Origin: Leptodontidium sp. MPI-SDFR-AT-0119
Lineage: Eukaryota; Ascomycota; Leotiomycetes; Helotiales; Leptodontidiaceae
Reading direction: 5' to 3'
Assembly: GCA_020726505.1 (NCBI GenBank)
Contig: JAHLEZ010000031.1
Coordinates: 558,001-622,000 of the forward strand
DNA: 64,000 nt
Positions 12,470 to 24,304 of this stretch are shown here, in pieces. Each line of letters begins with the position of its first letter. Position 1 is the first letter of the stretch. Made by a program: the position numbers and the translations under genes. The notes under the pieces were generated by a model. The model searched no databases. It was not told the origin of the DNA and saw nothing but the letters and a program-made list of their open reading frames with translations.

Positions 12470-12717
12470 GCTTTAGTACCCTATGTATGATAGGATTCAA
12501 GAAGCCAAGCACCTAGATTCCTAGTCCATCTAGCTTAGCATATAAAGAAGATAGAGCATGAATTACCCAGAATACGTGCAAGGTGTGAAATAATCTTCTG
12601 TTGCTGGCAAAGGCAGTTATGTGTGGGAGCTACCATCCTTCCTGTTATGCTACATAACCAATTATATCTTCGAAACTAGAACACCTATATGCTCGGGGCA
12701 ATCTCTTGCTTTCGGTT

Positions 12718-14705
12718 TCAACACCCACCCATGAAGAGACTTGTGTAGTAATTTGACATCCTTCGCAGGAGGACATGTGTTATACCGGTAACGTACCAAC
12801 AGCTTTCACCAGCCGGGATCAAGTGCTTGAGGGTTGGTATCACTGTCCTGCTCTCGACCATGTCTGAATTGGGTCCTGCGCTTACGATCTCAGCCGTGCG
12901 GTGGCAGTTTTCTCCTTGCAGTGCGGCAATTCCCACAGCATCTTTAAATGCCGCAAAACCATCATCGACAGCTTTATTTTGTCCTTCTGCGGTCTTGATA
13001 TTATACTTTCCATATTGCAGTGGCCAGGTACCGTCGCAAAGGCTTACGTCAAAGGGCCGGAAGCCGCGACCGTCGATGGCAGAAATACCTTGATAACAAA
13101 AGAGCCTTCGGCGGTCAGTACTTCCCGCTGAGCTTTAATTCAATGAACACGAATGTGCCAGTGTGGCGTTGCAAGAACGGGTGGAAGCAGGTGTGTCGTT
13201 ATCATCACATAACCAAAGGTTTTTCACCGCGAGACTACTAGGGGCTGGCTATCGCATGAAGATTGAGGCTATCTCCCACAGCCACAGCGTCTTCCATACT
13301 TCGAAAGGCTAAGTGTCGAATCAAGCGCACATTTCTCGAGCGTGTAAGATTCTGGAGAAACAGAATAACCATACTGGCCAGAGTATATAAAATTCCCGTA
13401 TTTAGCATAGGCTGCCTTCATTGCATACCCATATGCTTGGCCAGAAGCGAGAAGAAATCGGTGCCCGCTAAGATAAGAAATGATACGCCGTGGACATGGA
13501 AGAAACCGGATATGTTGAAGCATAGCTGTTGAACACAGCTCCTCTTTCGCAGTCCAAAGGGGATGAGTTGCAGTCGCCTCGAGGCAAGTGAAAGCAATGT
13601 AGGCCCAATATGGCGAACCCGGACCATTGTATGCTTCACAGAGATACATGTTAGGATAGGGGTATTCCAGTTTCAAAGTTCTAGTAGGTCAAAAATATGG
13701 GGCTGTGTTTGCCACCAACGAAAATTGCATTGGATTACGCCGTTTACTACACCTCGAGATAAGGGAGCTGGCAATTCGACATCAGCAAAGACAATGGCAC
13801 TCCAAAATACAACATAGTAAATCAATAACCAACTAATCGTCCAAAGGGTAGTGCTCGACCTAACACGTGATAAGAAATTGCGTACATCATAGGAGGACTT
13901 TGGATTCGCCTTGTTCATCGAAGTAATTAGTAGATGAAATTCAATGCAAAATCCGTGCTCTTTCCCCGAAGATTTCTGCACGACCAGGATCGACCTTCCC
14001 TTCAATTTTGCTATGGAGAAGTTGAGGACTCGGATGGCGAAACTGCCAGAATAATAATCTAGCTGGTGAATTTCCTCGGGTCTATCATTAGACCAGCTAC
14101 TATCTCAATAAAAGGTATCTAGGTGATTGATATCAGCCTCTAAATGATCTTTAGAGTATTTTGCGCCATTTTTCTTGAGTCTAAGATGTGCAAAGACTCT
14201 GAACCACAGCCAATTCGTATCAGGCATCCATCTATGTAGGCTCTTCAGTATTGCAGGTCTTGTTAGAAATGTCGGAACTCACTTGTCATTGCCACTGTTC
14301 AGATATGTCTCAACATTCGCGCGCTGTTCAGTGGTCGACCTAGCCCAGAATTGCAGCGCGACCGCGAGAATAGCCTAAGCAACACATTCCCACCATCCTT
14401 TGGTCGGTGTTGTCAGATAACCCCCAGAACTCGTCGTTCTTAGGATCGGTGCCGGCACGCAGCCTATCGACCCAGACTTCGGTTGAGGAATACACTTCTC
14501 CCCCACCTAGCAAACTTGCAAGGCCCATAGTGGGCACGCATAGCCCTCTATTTGGTCGCGAGATTGTGGAACACGAACCCGAAAATGTTTGAGAGAAACA
14601 TAGGGAATAAGAGGATCCAGAGGTGAACACAGAAGGGATTGAACTGATGCCCGGCTGTGGAAAGGGATGGCACTGAAAGGATGTTTATTAACCTAATTCA
14701 ACCCC
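12718..14705 (-). pseudogene. DUF2264 family protein, inactivated
   Basis: Fragments in all three minus frames line up in the order expected for DUF2264 (PF10022): DPLIPY near 14620, EVWVDRL..GTDPKN near 14480, NTDQRMV near 14410, [10 protein letters not shown] near 14210, NGAKYS and LDTFY near 14130, DYYSGSFAI near 14050, then PNMYLCEAYNGPGSPYWA, HPLWTAKEE, LSGHRFLLASGQ and YTLEKCALDSTL (13650-13290), and a C-terminal piece ending near 12718. Frameshifts (for instance near 13675) and stops separate them. I assign no activity; the family is a putative (alpha/alpha)-barrel associated with glycan use. Convergent placement with the GH115 pseudogene suggests both served the same polysaccharide. 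Confidence 0.8.
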
Positions 14706-15365
14706 ACTGTCGTATGGCAGTAAAGGATGCCATCACGGCCGAAGATTTGTTGCAAGAAAAGAAAGATCAGGAGTCTTCGCGTGGGTGCTAGAATGCAGAG
14801 GATGTAAAGTCATAAGTTACAGGACATTGGAAGACAGACTCGACCTTCTCTTGCATATCCGCAATCGTAGTGGATTCCGTCCGCTGGTGCGGGCCGAGTG
14901 ACTGGGATCGGCGCTGTCTGCCACATGTCTGCAGGATCCTTCATATTCAGATTAAGTTCTACATGAATGGATGACTGGTCAGGCGAATGAGAGAGTCAAG
15001 GGTTTTGGCGCAGATTCACCCGTCTCGCGGATGCAGATAGCAGCTATTCTGTAACGTGAATTGTACAGGGCATCTGCAAGGTCCAGTTTGATGTGACTGC
15101 TACTACATTAACTAAAGTGGTCTTGACACGACCACTGGGAGAGTATCATACTCAAAACCAGGAAATCAGTTCTACACTAAACTGTAACTAATTGATCACT
15201 CCAGAGGGCTAAACAAAGTCTATATTTTAGAGCATGGAGATGAGTAATTAGAGTTCATTGCAAGACTTCAATTTATCACATTCAAGATGGGAAAAGCCTT
15301 GATTCTTCCTAGAAGTTTGAGATAGAGATTCTACCATGTGCTCAAGTTCCTTCGTTTGAGCGCAA
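14706..15365. other. Intergenic, nothing recognised
   Basis: No ORF with family similarity. It contains the upstream region of the DUF2264 pseudogene and the 3' flank of the CE16 gene. Confidence 0.45.
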
Positions 15366-16359
15366 CTAAATGCCTGTCAATCTTGCAACCGCCGCGGCTA
15401 CCAACTTATGAATGGCTTGTCCAGGATGCAGGTCGTTCCACCAGAGGCAACTAACACCGTTTGAACTATAACAGGTCGCGTCTCGGGCCGCGTAAGCAGT
15501 AGGGTCATCCAGAGCCTGGTAGAAAATAGGCGTCGTATTCAATAGCTGAGCTACCGAGTCAGGATAAGCAGCTTGGAACGTGGTGAGCCCCTCTGCAAGG
15601 AGATTATTGAATGTATTGACCTCCTGCTCGATCACGATTTGCTTTGTAGTATTCCAGAACAGTGGCGCCCGCCAGATAGGTGGCACGCTCAAAAATATGA
15701 AGCTTTGGGCCCCTAGGTAGTGGAGGTAGCTGGCCCTGTCGAAGTAAGCTTGCACAACCTGCGGGCGAGTTTCCGACCAGTTAGAGAATGAGTATCCGTT
15801 CAGTATGTCATTGATGCCGAACCACGACGCGAACAACGTGTTAGTGCTCGTCCATTCCACAGAGATCGTGGTAGAATTGGTATACACGCCGTTTGGGTGT
15901 TCATAGTATTTTCGAAAGGAGGCAACCTGCGTCACGAAGGAAGGAAGGTCAACCACGTATGGTGGGACCAGGTTGTTATCCACGACAGCACCGGCAACGG
16001 CGAAGTCGTATGTATAAAGCAGTGTTGAGTTGTAAAGACCAGTGATATCCGAGACCCAGTTGGGCCCGTTTGCTGTCGTGCGGCCCGGCCAGGCCGGGTT
16101 TCCAATGGGGTTGGTTGCATTAGGTTGCGTGCCTTTGACTTGAAAATGAACAGTCGAGTAGCTATCACCGCTAAAAAGGAGTTAGTGAACAATGACGGCC
16201 GTACTTGAACAAGTGGCCCTGGTGAGTAGCCATTGTAACTTACAAAACGAAAAGCCTATCAAAGGTGCCACTGTAGTCACTAGTTGACACCGGGGAGGTG
16301 GCTCTTACTGAAAGCAAGAGCGCGGTGGAAATGGCGGCAAGAGGTAATAGTGAGAACAT
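15366..16359 (-). CDS. Secreted GDSL/SGNH acetylesterase, CE16-like
   Basis: Two exons, 16359-16244 and 16170-15366, joined by a 73-nt GT-AG intron in phase 2, give 306 aa. The N-terminus MFSLLPLAAISTALLLSVRA is a typical signal peptide. The spliced junction creates FVFGDSYS, the block I catalytic Ser of GDSL hydrolases. GNPAWPGRTTANGPNWV follows, then the block III Asn in FGINDI, and the catalytic Asp/His pair in NDLHPG near the C-terminus. CE16 enzymes deacetylate oligosaccharides released from acetyl-xylan and similar polymers outside the cell. No stop or frameshift is present, so this appears to be the only intact enzyme gene among the carbohydrate genes here. Another secreted SGNH esterase is possible, but the size and the G-x-N-D and D-L-H-P-G blocks fit CE16 well. 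Confidence 0.88.
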
Positions 16360-17249
16360 GTTGAGACGAAGAGACCATAAAGTCTTAAAACTGGGCCTCG
16401 TATATGAGCTCAACGATTATAAAATCTGGACTCTGCGTAAAAGGACAACGACTTCTATCCTTTGTACTTGCCCTGCGATCTTATAGAATGTCTAATATCA
16501 AAGCTGGGACACTGTCCTGGTAGTGAAACTACCTATCTTGCCATCAGGATCCGGACGACCGCAACATGTTGTTGTGGACTGCTAGAAACCCCGCCTTCCA
16601 AGCCCCAATTCCGCCCTTTCCCCCCCGGCCATACAGGGGTGATGGCAATTCGGGAAGGTACAAAATTAAGGCAATTTAGAAATTGGATGGCGGAAAAGCG
16701 GAAGCGTCTGTGGCCTGCACAAAAACGGGTCTGCAGGCATACTTGCCCAGTCCGTCCAACGGAAACCTCTAGAGCGTAACGGCGGTCAAGAAATTTACCC
16801 CACTCCTCGTACCTCACTCTGCATTCCGTTGCCCTTGCTATGGTCCGTGATCACAAACGAACTGTGGTGACACACCGCGGAGTTCATAGCGGTGGAAACA
16901 CGGCAAACTGTGATGGGAAAAGGCGACAGTGAATGGAACCCTAGGACTCTTGCAAACACCCCACACCACATACCCCACACCCTGCACCCGACATCCGCCC
17001 CCGCAATGCGTTGCCCTGAGCTGTTGCCCTCGATTGACCTGTTGCCCCTACGGACCGACCTTTGGTTGGTCCAAGAAAGCCTGATAGCGGGATGCTGTTG
17101 CAATGAGCTACCCATTCTGAATAGGACTTGTGGAGTTTCTGCCTCCGCACAAACTTGGCTCATCCTAATGATTCAAGCCGCTAAGCCTGCGAGAGATTTC
17201 ATATCCGGAATTACGGAGTTCTTTCAGCCCGCCTCTCCGTTGAGGAGTA
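16360..17249. other. Intergenic, no gene recognised
   Basis: This is the upstream region of the CE16 gene, up to the left end of the pogo-like transposon. Short ORFs occur on both strands but they overlap each other and match nothing I recognise. Confidence 0.45.
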
Positions 17250-19731
17250 TACCGTATCGACTGGTATATAGCGCCACTCTCGTATAACTCGCCATCTCTC
17301 CTATAGCGCTAGGTCCAATTGTATCACCTTATCTTCGCGTATGTTATATCGCCATGGCGGAATAAGATTTCCAAAGGTAGGTAGTTAAATATCGCGTATT
17401 TTTAGTGTAAATAAAGAGGTTTGAAGGCATCTATTCTTAAACTATATGATCTATTACTTTTCCCTTACATCTGTTATAGTCTCTTTACCCTCTTCTAACT
17501 CGTCCCCTGAAGAATCGAGCTCTGAATCTGAATCAAAAGCGTTCTCTATATCGTCGCTTGTATTAGTCGTAATATTATCTTCCCTCTCCATTCGCAAAGC
17601 CTCCTTTTTCTCCTTTGATATATATGTGCCTTGAACTACAATTGTGTCTTCGTCTCCCTTTATATTAACGCCGTCGTCGTCGAGAATAGGAATAAGGTTC
17701 GTAGAAGAGGAGGAGGCTAAGGTGTAGTCGCCGACGGAGATATTAGGGAGGTCTTTAATCTTCAATTCGTTGTTTTTAGAACCGTTAGGATTTAACGATA
17801 ACTTAAGGTTGCGAAAGGTTCGTATGATTGTGTCTTAGTAATTAGTATGTATTCGACGCTAGGCCTCTCCTACCTATTCTGTAAGGAGAATTCTGCGCTC
17901 TTCGACAGTGTAGGTATTATTGTTCTATTTCTCTAGGTTCTAATCGATATAGATCTCTTCTAGTTCCTTGATTATCGCCTTTAAGAGTGAGTTAATTATA
18001 ATATCGAGTACTTGAACGTAGCCAGTACAACCGCCGGGGATGAGAGATAAGGTGACGTTAAGCTTCTTGAATTTAGCTCGAATGGCATCGTTAAATCTTT
18101 CTTCTCGTAACCTCTTCTCCTTCGCTATCGCACTTTCGTTCGCAGGAACCTTCTTTCCGGAGTGTTTATAAGGGGCAAAAGCGTCAAGTACGAGAAGTCG
18201 AGGCTTATAGTCTGAAAGAGGATATTCCGAGGTATGTGAGTAATCTAACCGAATCTATTTAAGAAAGTTAACTGAGTTAGCGTACGCTTTCTCGTTCTAG
18301 ATCACTTTCACACTACGATAATATTGAGCTATTTTTAACTGTCGATTTTTGTTTCCTTTCCTTGGTTTTCCCTTAAATATAAGAAGAGGTTTGTACTGAA
18401 GAACGCTATTTATAAAGACGATAACTTGAAGTGTAGCTTGTCGCTTTTTCTAGCCTCCGCGAGTAGTCCTTATTATTATAGTCTGAGAGCCTTTAGAGGC
18501 GTACGTACGGCCTTTCTAGAACTTAAAGGCGAGTGGGGTTTGGTCCATATTCGAGATCTCGGAGAGCTTATACCTTCTAACAACAGGTATAATTAAAGAG
18601 CGAGGTATGCCACAGTTAGAATTAAGGTTAACGATAGTATTTCGACGGTTGAATTGAAGCCATTCGATAATAGTAAGGCGTAACTCTTCGGGAGCTTTCT
18701 GAGCTCGTTTAGTGCTTGCGCAGAAAGAGATATCTTGTCAGTGCTTAAAACTAGTTAACTAACCTACAGACTATTGGAATCTAAGGTATAGATTTAAGCC
18801 TCTTTCCCTACGAATAACACGATCTAAGTGAAGCTCTTTATAGATCTACTTCGCATTCCGAATAAGCCATTTAGCGGAAATGTTACGACCTTTTAATCGA
18901 GCCTCGTCGAACCTCTCTTTTAGCTTCAATTCTATCTCTAGCTCTTTGACCTTGCCCTATGGCTTACAAATACGAAATGTGCCCTTCTTTTGGTGTAAAA
19001 TCTCACTCTTTTTCTTAATCTAACCTCGGAATGTTAAGCGTGGGATACACAACTTACGAGCGGCGTATCGAATAGTAATTCGCTCGTCGGTGCTATCCTT
19101 TAGTTATTGATAGGTAGTCTCCCAGTATAAAACAGCAGCTAACTTGTACTCTCGAGAATAGGAGTATCGTCGTCGTGTAACGTAGTCGTCAAAATCTATA
19201 TCTGTAAGGCTATCGAGCTCGTCTTCAACCCCTCCATCGATATCGACAATTGCCCGACTAGCACGCTCTTGATCTCTAGGCTCTCTGATACCTTCCCTAT
19301 TATTTAGAATTCGCTATTAAGTTAGCTCTCTCACAGTCTCTTATTCTCTAACTCCCCTAATATACTTGCGGCCAAGAACACGAGCAGAGCGAGGTGTTGT
19401 ATCTTTTACTATACGGCCATAGCGAAGACGAGGCTTAGGAGGTTACAAAAGGCCCTACAAATTCAGGGTAGCTTGCCCCGGTGGTAAAGGACTAACAGGG
19501 ACACGAGGAATTGGCGGCATATTAACGATACTATATAAAAGTGTTGTTTTGGGATCACAGGTTTAGTTAGAAGTGGCAGAGTTAGACATCCAAAAGGTAG
19601 TGTTTTAGTGGGGATTCAGGGGGAAATTATGATCTACAGCGCCACTCTTGACTACAACGCCACGTCTAAAACTATCAAAATACTAAAAAAAAGATATCCC
19701 GCTATGGCGCTGTATGCCAGTCGATACGGTA
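17250..19731. mobile_element. Pogo/Tc1-mariner-type DNA transposon, RIP-degraded, complete ends
   Basis: The left end TACCGTATCGACTGGTATAT and the reverse complement of the right end TACCGTATCGACTGGCATAC form a terminal inverted repeat of about 27 bp. It has two mismatches, both C/T transitions. TA dinucleotides at 17248-17249 and 19732-19733 give the TA target duplication of this superfamily. The motif GCGCCACTCT also recurs inside the right end near 19640. The 2,482-bp element encloses one degenerate DDE transposase on the minus strand. It sits between the CE16 gene and the GH-A hydrolase pseudogene. Confidence 0.88.
17454..19290 (-). pseudogene. DDE_1 (CENP-B/pogo-like) transposase, many stops
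   Basis: One minus frame with repeated in-frame stops reads as a full transposase. Near 18540 it has NMDQTPLAF, the first catalytic-Asp block. This is followed by GRTYASKGSQT, the RGG*KKRQATLQ block where Trp is a stop, and YKPLLIFKGKPRKG. LLVLDAFAPYKHS near 18200 contains the second Asp. IPGGCTGYVQVLDIIIN near 18030 precedes the third acidic position. Stops occur where Trp or Gln is expected, consistent with G-to-A and C-to-T changes. The acidic C-terminal tail (17454-17765) is the longest open part. Confidence 0.8.
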
Positions 19732-21368
19732 TATTAATTATTGACGATATCTCAAACGTCCTGAAAATAAGGTTCTACACTTCCATCTATCTGCGCTGTT
19801 AACACATCACATAGCAGTCTGTGAACCACCACGCGGTCATGAGGACCTCTGTTGTAATTGCGATAGCAAGCCTAATTGTTGATTTGGCCCAGACAGCAAC
19901 ATATCCAGCCATTGACACAAACCTTACGCCATCGTACGCGACAAAGCCAAATATTTCTTACGTCGACATCAGCCTGTCAACTTATGATCGTATTGTGCTC
20001 AACTACGACGGCGCTCCCTTCTTCTACAATGGAGTCCAGATCCGAGCCGACAACCCTGCCATACTATGGAGCTTGACAGATGATGAGATCGGGACTGTAT
20101 ACAAGGCCGCGTCGAGTGCTGGCTTCACAGTTGCTAATAGTCAGTTATATTGGGCGGACCTGCAGCCGGACTCATCTTAGGTTGCCCTCGAGTCGACTTA
20201 CATCCAAGGAGGAGCCCAAGCATCCAAAAACTTTGCAAGCACCGCAATCCACAAAATCGGATATTCATCCACAAACACCACAGCTCAGAGTCTAACCTAC
20301 CTTAAGTTTGACTTTTCTGATTATTCGATTGATCAGATTGATGCTGCCAAGGTGCGATTCTACGTCAATGCCAATGCCACTGGCAATGCGCCATTCACAG
20401 CCAATCTCTATGGCATCAGGAACAAAACTTGGACCGCAGACACGCTGACATGGAATGACGCTCCGAATCATGATGGTGTTGACATTTCAGGAGTAAACGG
20501 TTCAAGCTATTGGCATGCTTCCTCCAGCCCGTCATGGGATCCGATCTTGCAAGCCTCGTACTACGATCTCGATGCCTCTGACTATATCATTAAGTATTGC
20601 TCTGACAAGATTGCCAGCTTTATCTTCTAGGCACAAGTTAACGAGACTTCTTTCGTCAATGGTGCTACGATACAAGGAGCCTCGGGCGCTAAGCCTCCTA
20701 CCCTCTGGCTCTCGAGTACGCAGAGCTGGGATTTCACCTATCTCGAAAAAGCTTATTGGATGGACCGAGGACGCAGCTCTCAAACTGGAGCTCATCTGGT
20801 TTGGTTCAGATAGCAGCGGAGCGACCATAGACAGGCGTGTGCCTTACTTCGTCTACAAGCACATCCTGGTTGAGAAGACGCAGGCGGACGGGACCGTCGT
20901 GCCGTTGATGGTAAAGAATGCCGGGGCCGCGTACGGTGTCTATTGGTACCTAGCGGACAAGAACGACTTCAGTCTCCGGGCACTGGAGAAGACTGCGGTC
21001 AAGAATATGATGAACCACGTGGCTGCCTACAGCACGGCCAACGGTGACAAGAAAACAGTCATCGGCGTGGATGTGAACAACGAGGGGCATGTCACGGCCA
21101 TTCGGAAGGGCACCGGCGGCGGCACCGTCTACCAAAACCCGGCAACCTGGTCTGCATTGTCGAGATTCACGTCCTCGACTTCGTTCCAAGTCCGCACCAT
21201 GTGGGAACACCAAGTGAACCTTGCCAACGCCGTCAAAGAATCCAATTACCCGGTCTGGACACGATCCAATTCCAACTCCGGTGCGAAGCAGCCCAACGTT
21301 CCCTATAACGAGCACGTGCGAACTGACGGCGGCGGCACCAGCGTCGACTTCTGCGGCCTGGACCTGAT

Positions 21369-21477
21369 TGTAGAATTATATCTGAGAGAGCGTACAGAGT
21401 AATAGGGGAAATAGGGGCAGCGTGATCATAAGTACGCAGGTACTGAGATCTACGCTGCACAGCCCATATATCTAACA
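21369..21477 (-). repeat. 3' LTR of the gag-only element
   Basis: 109 bp, TG...CA ends, matching 22960-23051 apart from a ~17-bp insertion around 21390-21407 and a few substitutions. The host gene reads FCGLDLI directly before it. Confidence 0.8.
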
Positions 21478-21669
21478 TGCCCCCTACTCTGAAGCTCCAT
21501 ATTGAATTCTAAATACAGTATTTTGAGCTCTCTAGCTGAGGCTCGTATTTGACGTTGAGACTCGTATTCCTAACGTTGAGGCTCGTATTCGGGTTTCCTG
21601 GGCCTCATTAACTCCTGTAATATGGCTTTCCCAGCCATATGGCGCATACATCTCCCTCTTGGAGGAAGT

Positions 21670-22776
21670 TCAGCTACCCCGCAGCATTCCTACTTGCGTT
21701 ACAGTACAAGAGTACCCCAATTGACTATCTCCAAGTCTTCCATGTGTCTGCATTCCCTTGTAGCCTCCATATATGTCCATTGTGTCCATTCCGGCCTCTA
21801 TTCTGGCCTCCATTCCGGTGTAGGCTTGTTGCACTTCTTCCGTAAGGTATGTACGGTCCATAAAGCAAGGTTTGAAGGTCTCTGATTGATCTGCGGCTAC
21901 GTTGGCTGTCTCTCTGCTCCTGCATTCGTTCTTCCAATGGCCAAACTTCTTGCACTTCGCGCATTGGTTCCTGTCCAATTTTGCGGTCTTTTCCACCCTT
22001 CCTGATGCGTCCCTGTGGTCCCCTGTTGCTTTTCCACCTCTCCAACCTCCTCTACCCCTAGCTCTGCCTCTGTAGCCTCCATGGCCTCCATGGCCTCTGC
22101 CCCTGCCTCTGCCCTTATTCGCCACCCAATTGGCTTCCATTGCAGTTGGTTCTGTAGTCGGCACTACCTTCAGCTCGTCCTTCCATTGCAGTTGATACTC
22201 AATCAGCTAGTGGAGTACTGCTTCCAAGTCTCCAGGGTTATTTTGTAGTGCGCTACGCACTATTTTCCAATCTCCTAGCCTTGGTAGTGATGCAATTAGC
22301 TTTGCCTTGATATCGGCATCGGTGAATGGATGAGTGTCGCCAGAGAGCCTGAGCCTGTATTTCCGCAGACGAGAGACGTAGTCGTTGGCACTCTCGATGG
22401 ACGGGTTGTACACTTCTTTGCCTAGCTCCTCCTTGATATTGGCTATGTGTTGAGCTCCAGACGAATGGGCAGTCCCTACGGCTTGAATTGAGTCCCACAG
22501 CACCTTCATATCCCCGGCGTTTATGAGATCTTGATACTTCTCAAACATGACCGTAGAGAGACTAGAGACAACGATTCTCCGAGCCTCCTTTTGCTCCTTT
22601 CTCTAAGCTAATTGGAGAGACGCTGATGCCGGTAATGCCGGAGGGTGAGTTACCCATTCTGAGATTCCGGCGGCAGCGAGTTCCTTTTGAGTCTCTAGTT
22701 TCCATTCGTAGAAGTTGTCGTAGACTAGCTTTGACGACTCAGTCGATGATTCCGATAGCTTTGATACGACAGGCAT
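21670..22776 (-). pseudogene. Copia-type Gag with CCHC zinc knuckle, two nonsense codons
   Basis: A single frame of 368 codons starts at the ATG at 22776 (MPVVSKLSESSTESSKLVY) and is interrupted only by TAG at 22603-22605 and at 22207-22209. It includes the capsid-like region of copia Gag (YVSRLRKYRLRLSG, LIASLPRLGDWKIV), an Arg/Gly-rich stretch (WVANKGRGRGRGHGG) and a CCHC knuckle, CAKCKKFGHWKNEC, of the C-x2-C-x4-H-x4-C type. Gag packages the element RNA. The second stop fits CAG-to-TAG. No pol follows, so movement would have needed enzymes from another element. Confidence 0.82.
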
Positions 22777-22959
22777 AGTAGAGAGCTAAAGAGTCGACAG
22801 CTGACTTAATGGACGTGTTATTGAGGCTTGATTTGATTCGCAGAGAGTATGTATAACGTATAACGTGTGTTGAATCGATTACAACAAGTGTTAATTGATT
22901 CTGAGTAGTATTGAGGTTGATTTCCAAACAATTAGAATTGCTACCGTGATAGAAAAGCA

Positions 22960-23051
22960 TGTAGAATTATATCTAAGAGAGGAAATAGGGGCAGCGTGAT
23001 CATAAGTACGCAGGTACTGAGATCTACGCTGCACAGCCCATATTTCCAACA
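22960..23051 (-). repeat. 5' LTR of the gag-only element
   Basis: 92 bp with TG...CA ends, the partner of 21369-21477. It is directly followed by host coding sequence that reads DPYITNSTTLWKFGHE. Confidence 0.8.
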
Positions 23052-23705
23052 GGACCCATACATCACCAACAGCACCACGCTATGGAAGTTCGGCCACGAG
23101 ACCATCTCGATCTTGAACACGAACTGGGCCGTTGGGTCCAATCTGCCCATGATCATGGAGAACGGCGTCGAGTACCCGACCGTCGAGTGGCTCAATCTCG
23201 CGACTCTCGCCGGGGGCGGGCTCTACAACACCTACGCTTCAGCCTCTACGTCCCCGCCAGCGGGTCAGCCCCAGCGGCTCCTACGTCGCTGGCGTCGTAA
23301 GCACGAACTGCATCCTCAAGTCCCTGGCGCTCGATCTCGCCACAAAGAAGCCAAACGGCGCCGGCGGCACCTATAGTCTACTTCAACGCGCTCAATCCCG
23401 GCACCAACCTGACGGACCACCTGTGGTCGCTGCACGTGGCGTACTCGCCCACGACAGGCGGCGTCGGCATCGGCGTCGTGAGGAGCAATGTTACGCTTCT
23501 GCTCGCCACCACCCGCAACGCCAATTTCACCATTAGCGATATCACCCCGTATGATATCCGCTCGGTTCAGCACGGTGCCTACTCCAACGGACTGTGGGTG
23601 TCTACTGGAGCATACCGGTACACAACAAGCGGGGAGGACATCACTATCCAGCTCACTCAGGGCACACTCGTCCATATCCAGCTCAGCAATCCGATATCCA
23701 AGTGA

Positions 23706-24304
23706 GCACTTGGATAAAGCACGTTACTTCTGAAGATGACGGTTTATTTCTGTCAGGAGGTGTATCATGTTACCTTGCTCTTTTCTCCAAAGGAACTATA
23801 GCCAAAGCAGACACAAAGAATCACTGTGGCTCTGTGACAAGAGCTGGCCATTAGCTCATCAAACATCTTTTACTCATATTGTATCGCAGCGTCGCCGTGG
23901 CTCTTTTACAGGAGCTGGCCACTCTCTAGATCCCACGTGATATGCTATTCGGTGTGCAAATTTCAGGCATAGACAGACAGTGACTGTGACTGCAGCTAGC
24001 GACTTGACAAGAGTGAAAGCAGAAAAAGAATATCAATTTGCGTTTGAGAATGCTACACGAGAAGGACGGAGGAGAAATCGGAAGTATGCTAATTCAAACA
24101 AGCCATTATAGCTGTGCGTAAGAGACCATAAAAACAGCCTAGATTGTCATTGGTATATCATTTGATCATATGTCGAATATAAAGCCTACATAAGTTAGCC
24201 TTTCTTGAGGCAGAAGACTACTATACTAAGTACTAGGGCGGCGCGTGCGCTCAGCGCCTTACATAAGCACAGAACAAATATCCAGGCTTCCCCAGCCTAT
24301 TGAC
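23706..24304. other. Intergenic, nothing recognised
   Basis: Lies between two convergent pseudogenes. No family-like ORF, repeat or RNA gene was seen. Confidence 0.45.

Larger units (their letters stand above)
21369..23051 (-). mobile_element. Gag-only LTR retroelement inserted in the GH-A gene
   Basis: Direct repeats at 21369-21477 (109 bp) and 22960-23051 (92 bp) both start TGTAGAATTATATCT and end in AACA, so they are LTRs. The left copy has about 17 extra bases. The space between them holds a single gag reading frame on the minus strand and no protease, integrase or reverse transcriptase. A purine run (GAGTAGGGGGCA in the sense direction) lies directly before the 3' LTR and is a plausible polypurine tract. 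I see no clear target duplication: the flanks are CTGAT and GGACC. The element is 1,683 bp. Confidence 0.8.
19839..23705 (+). pseudogene. Clan GH-A glycoside hydrolase with nested DNRLRE module, disrupted
   Basis: The ATG at 19839 starts a signal peptide (MRTSVVIAIASLIVDLAQT). A beta-galactosidase-like (GH35/DUF4978 type) catalytic domain follows: YDGAPFFYNGVQIR, then QLYWADLQPD. It is interrupted by a DNRLRE/CBM96-type module (about 20185-20730; YLKFDFS, VRFYVNA, LTWNDAP, PPTLWLS) and resumes with DFTYLEKLIGWTEDA, LIWFGSDSS and IGVDVNNEGHVT, whose Asn-Glu is the clan A acid/base pair. The C-terminal part continues at 23052-23705 after an LTR-element insertion. Lesions: TAG at 20178-20180, TAG at 20627-20629, one extra A in the run at 20746-20750, the 1.68-kb insertion, and frameshifts near 23250-23370. 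It was probably secreted and acted on plant galactan or hemicellulose. The exact GH family is uncertain. Confidence 0.75.

Noticed and set aside
12101..12516. Long ORFs opposite the 3' end of the GH115 pseudogene
   Set aside because: They are antisense shadows of GC-rich hydrolase coding sequence.
22739..22960. 73-codon minus-strand ORF between the 5' LTR and gag
   Set aside because: It lies in the leader of the gag-only element in another frame, with no family resemblance.
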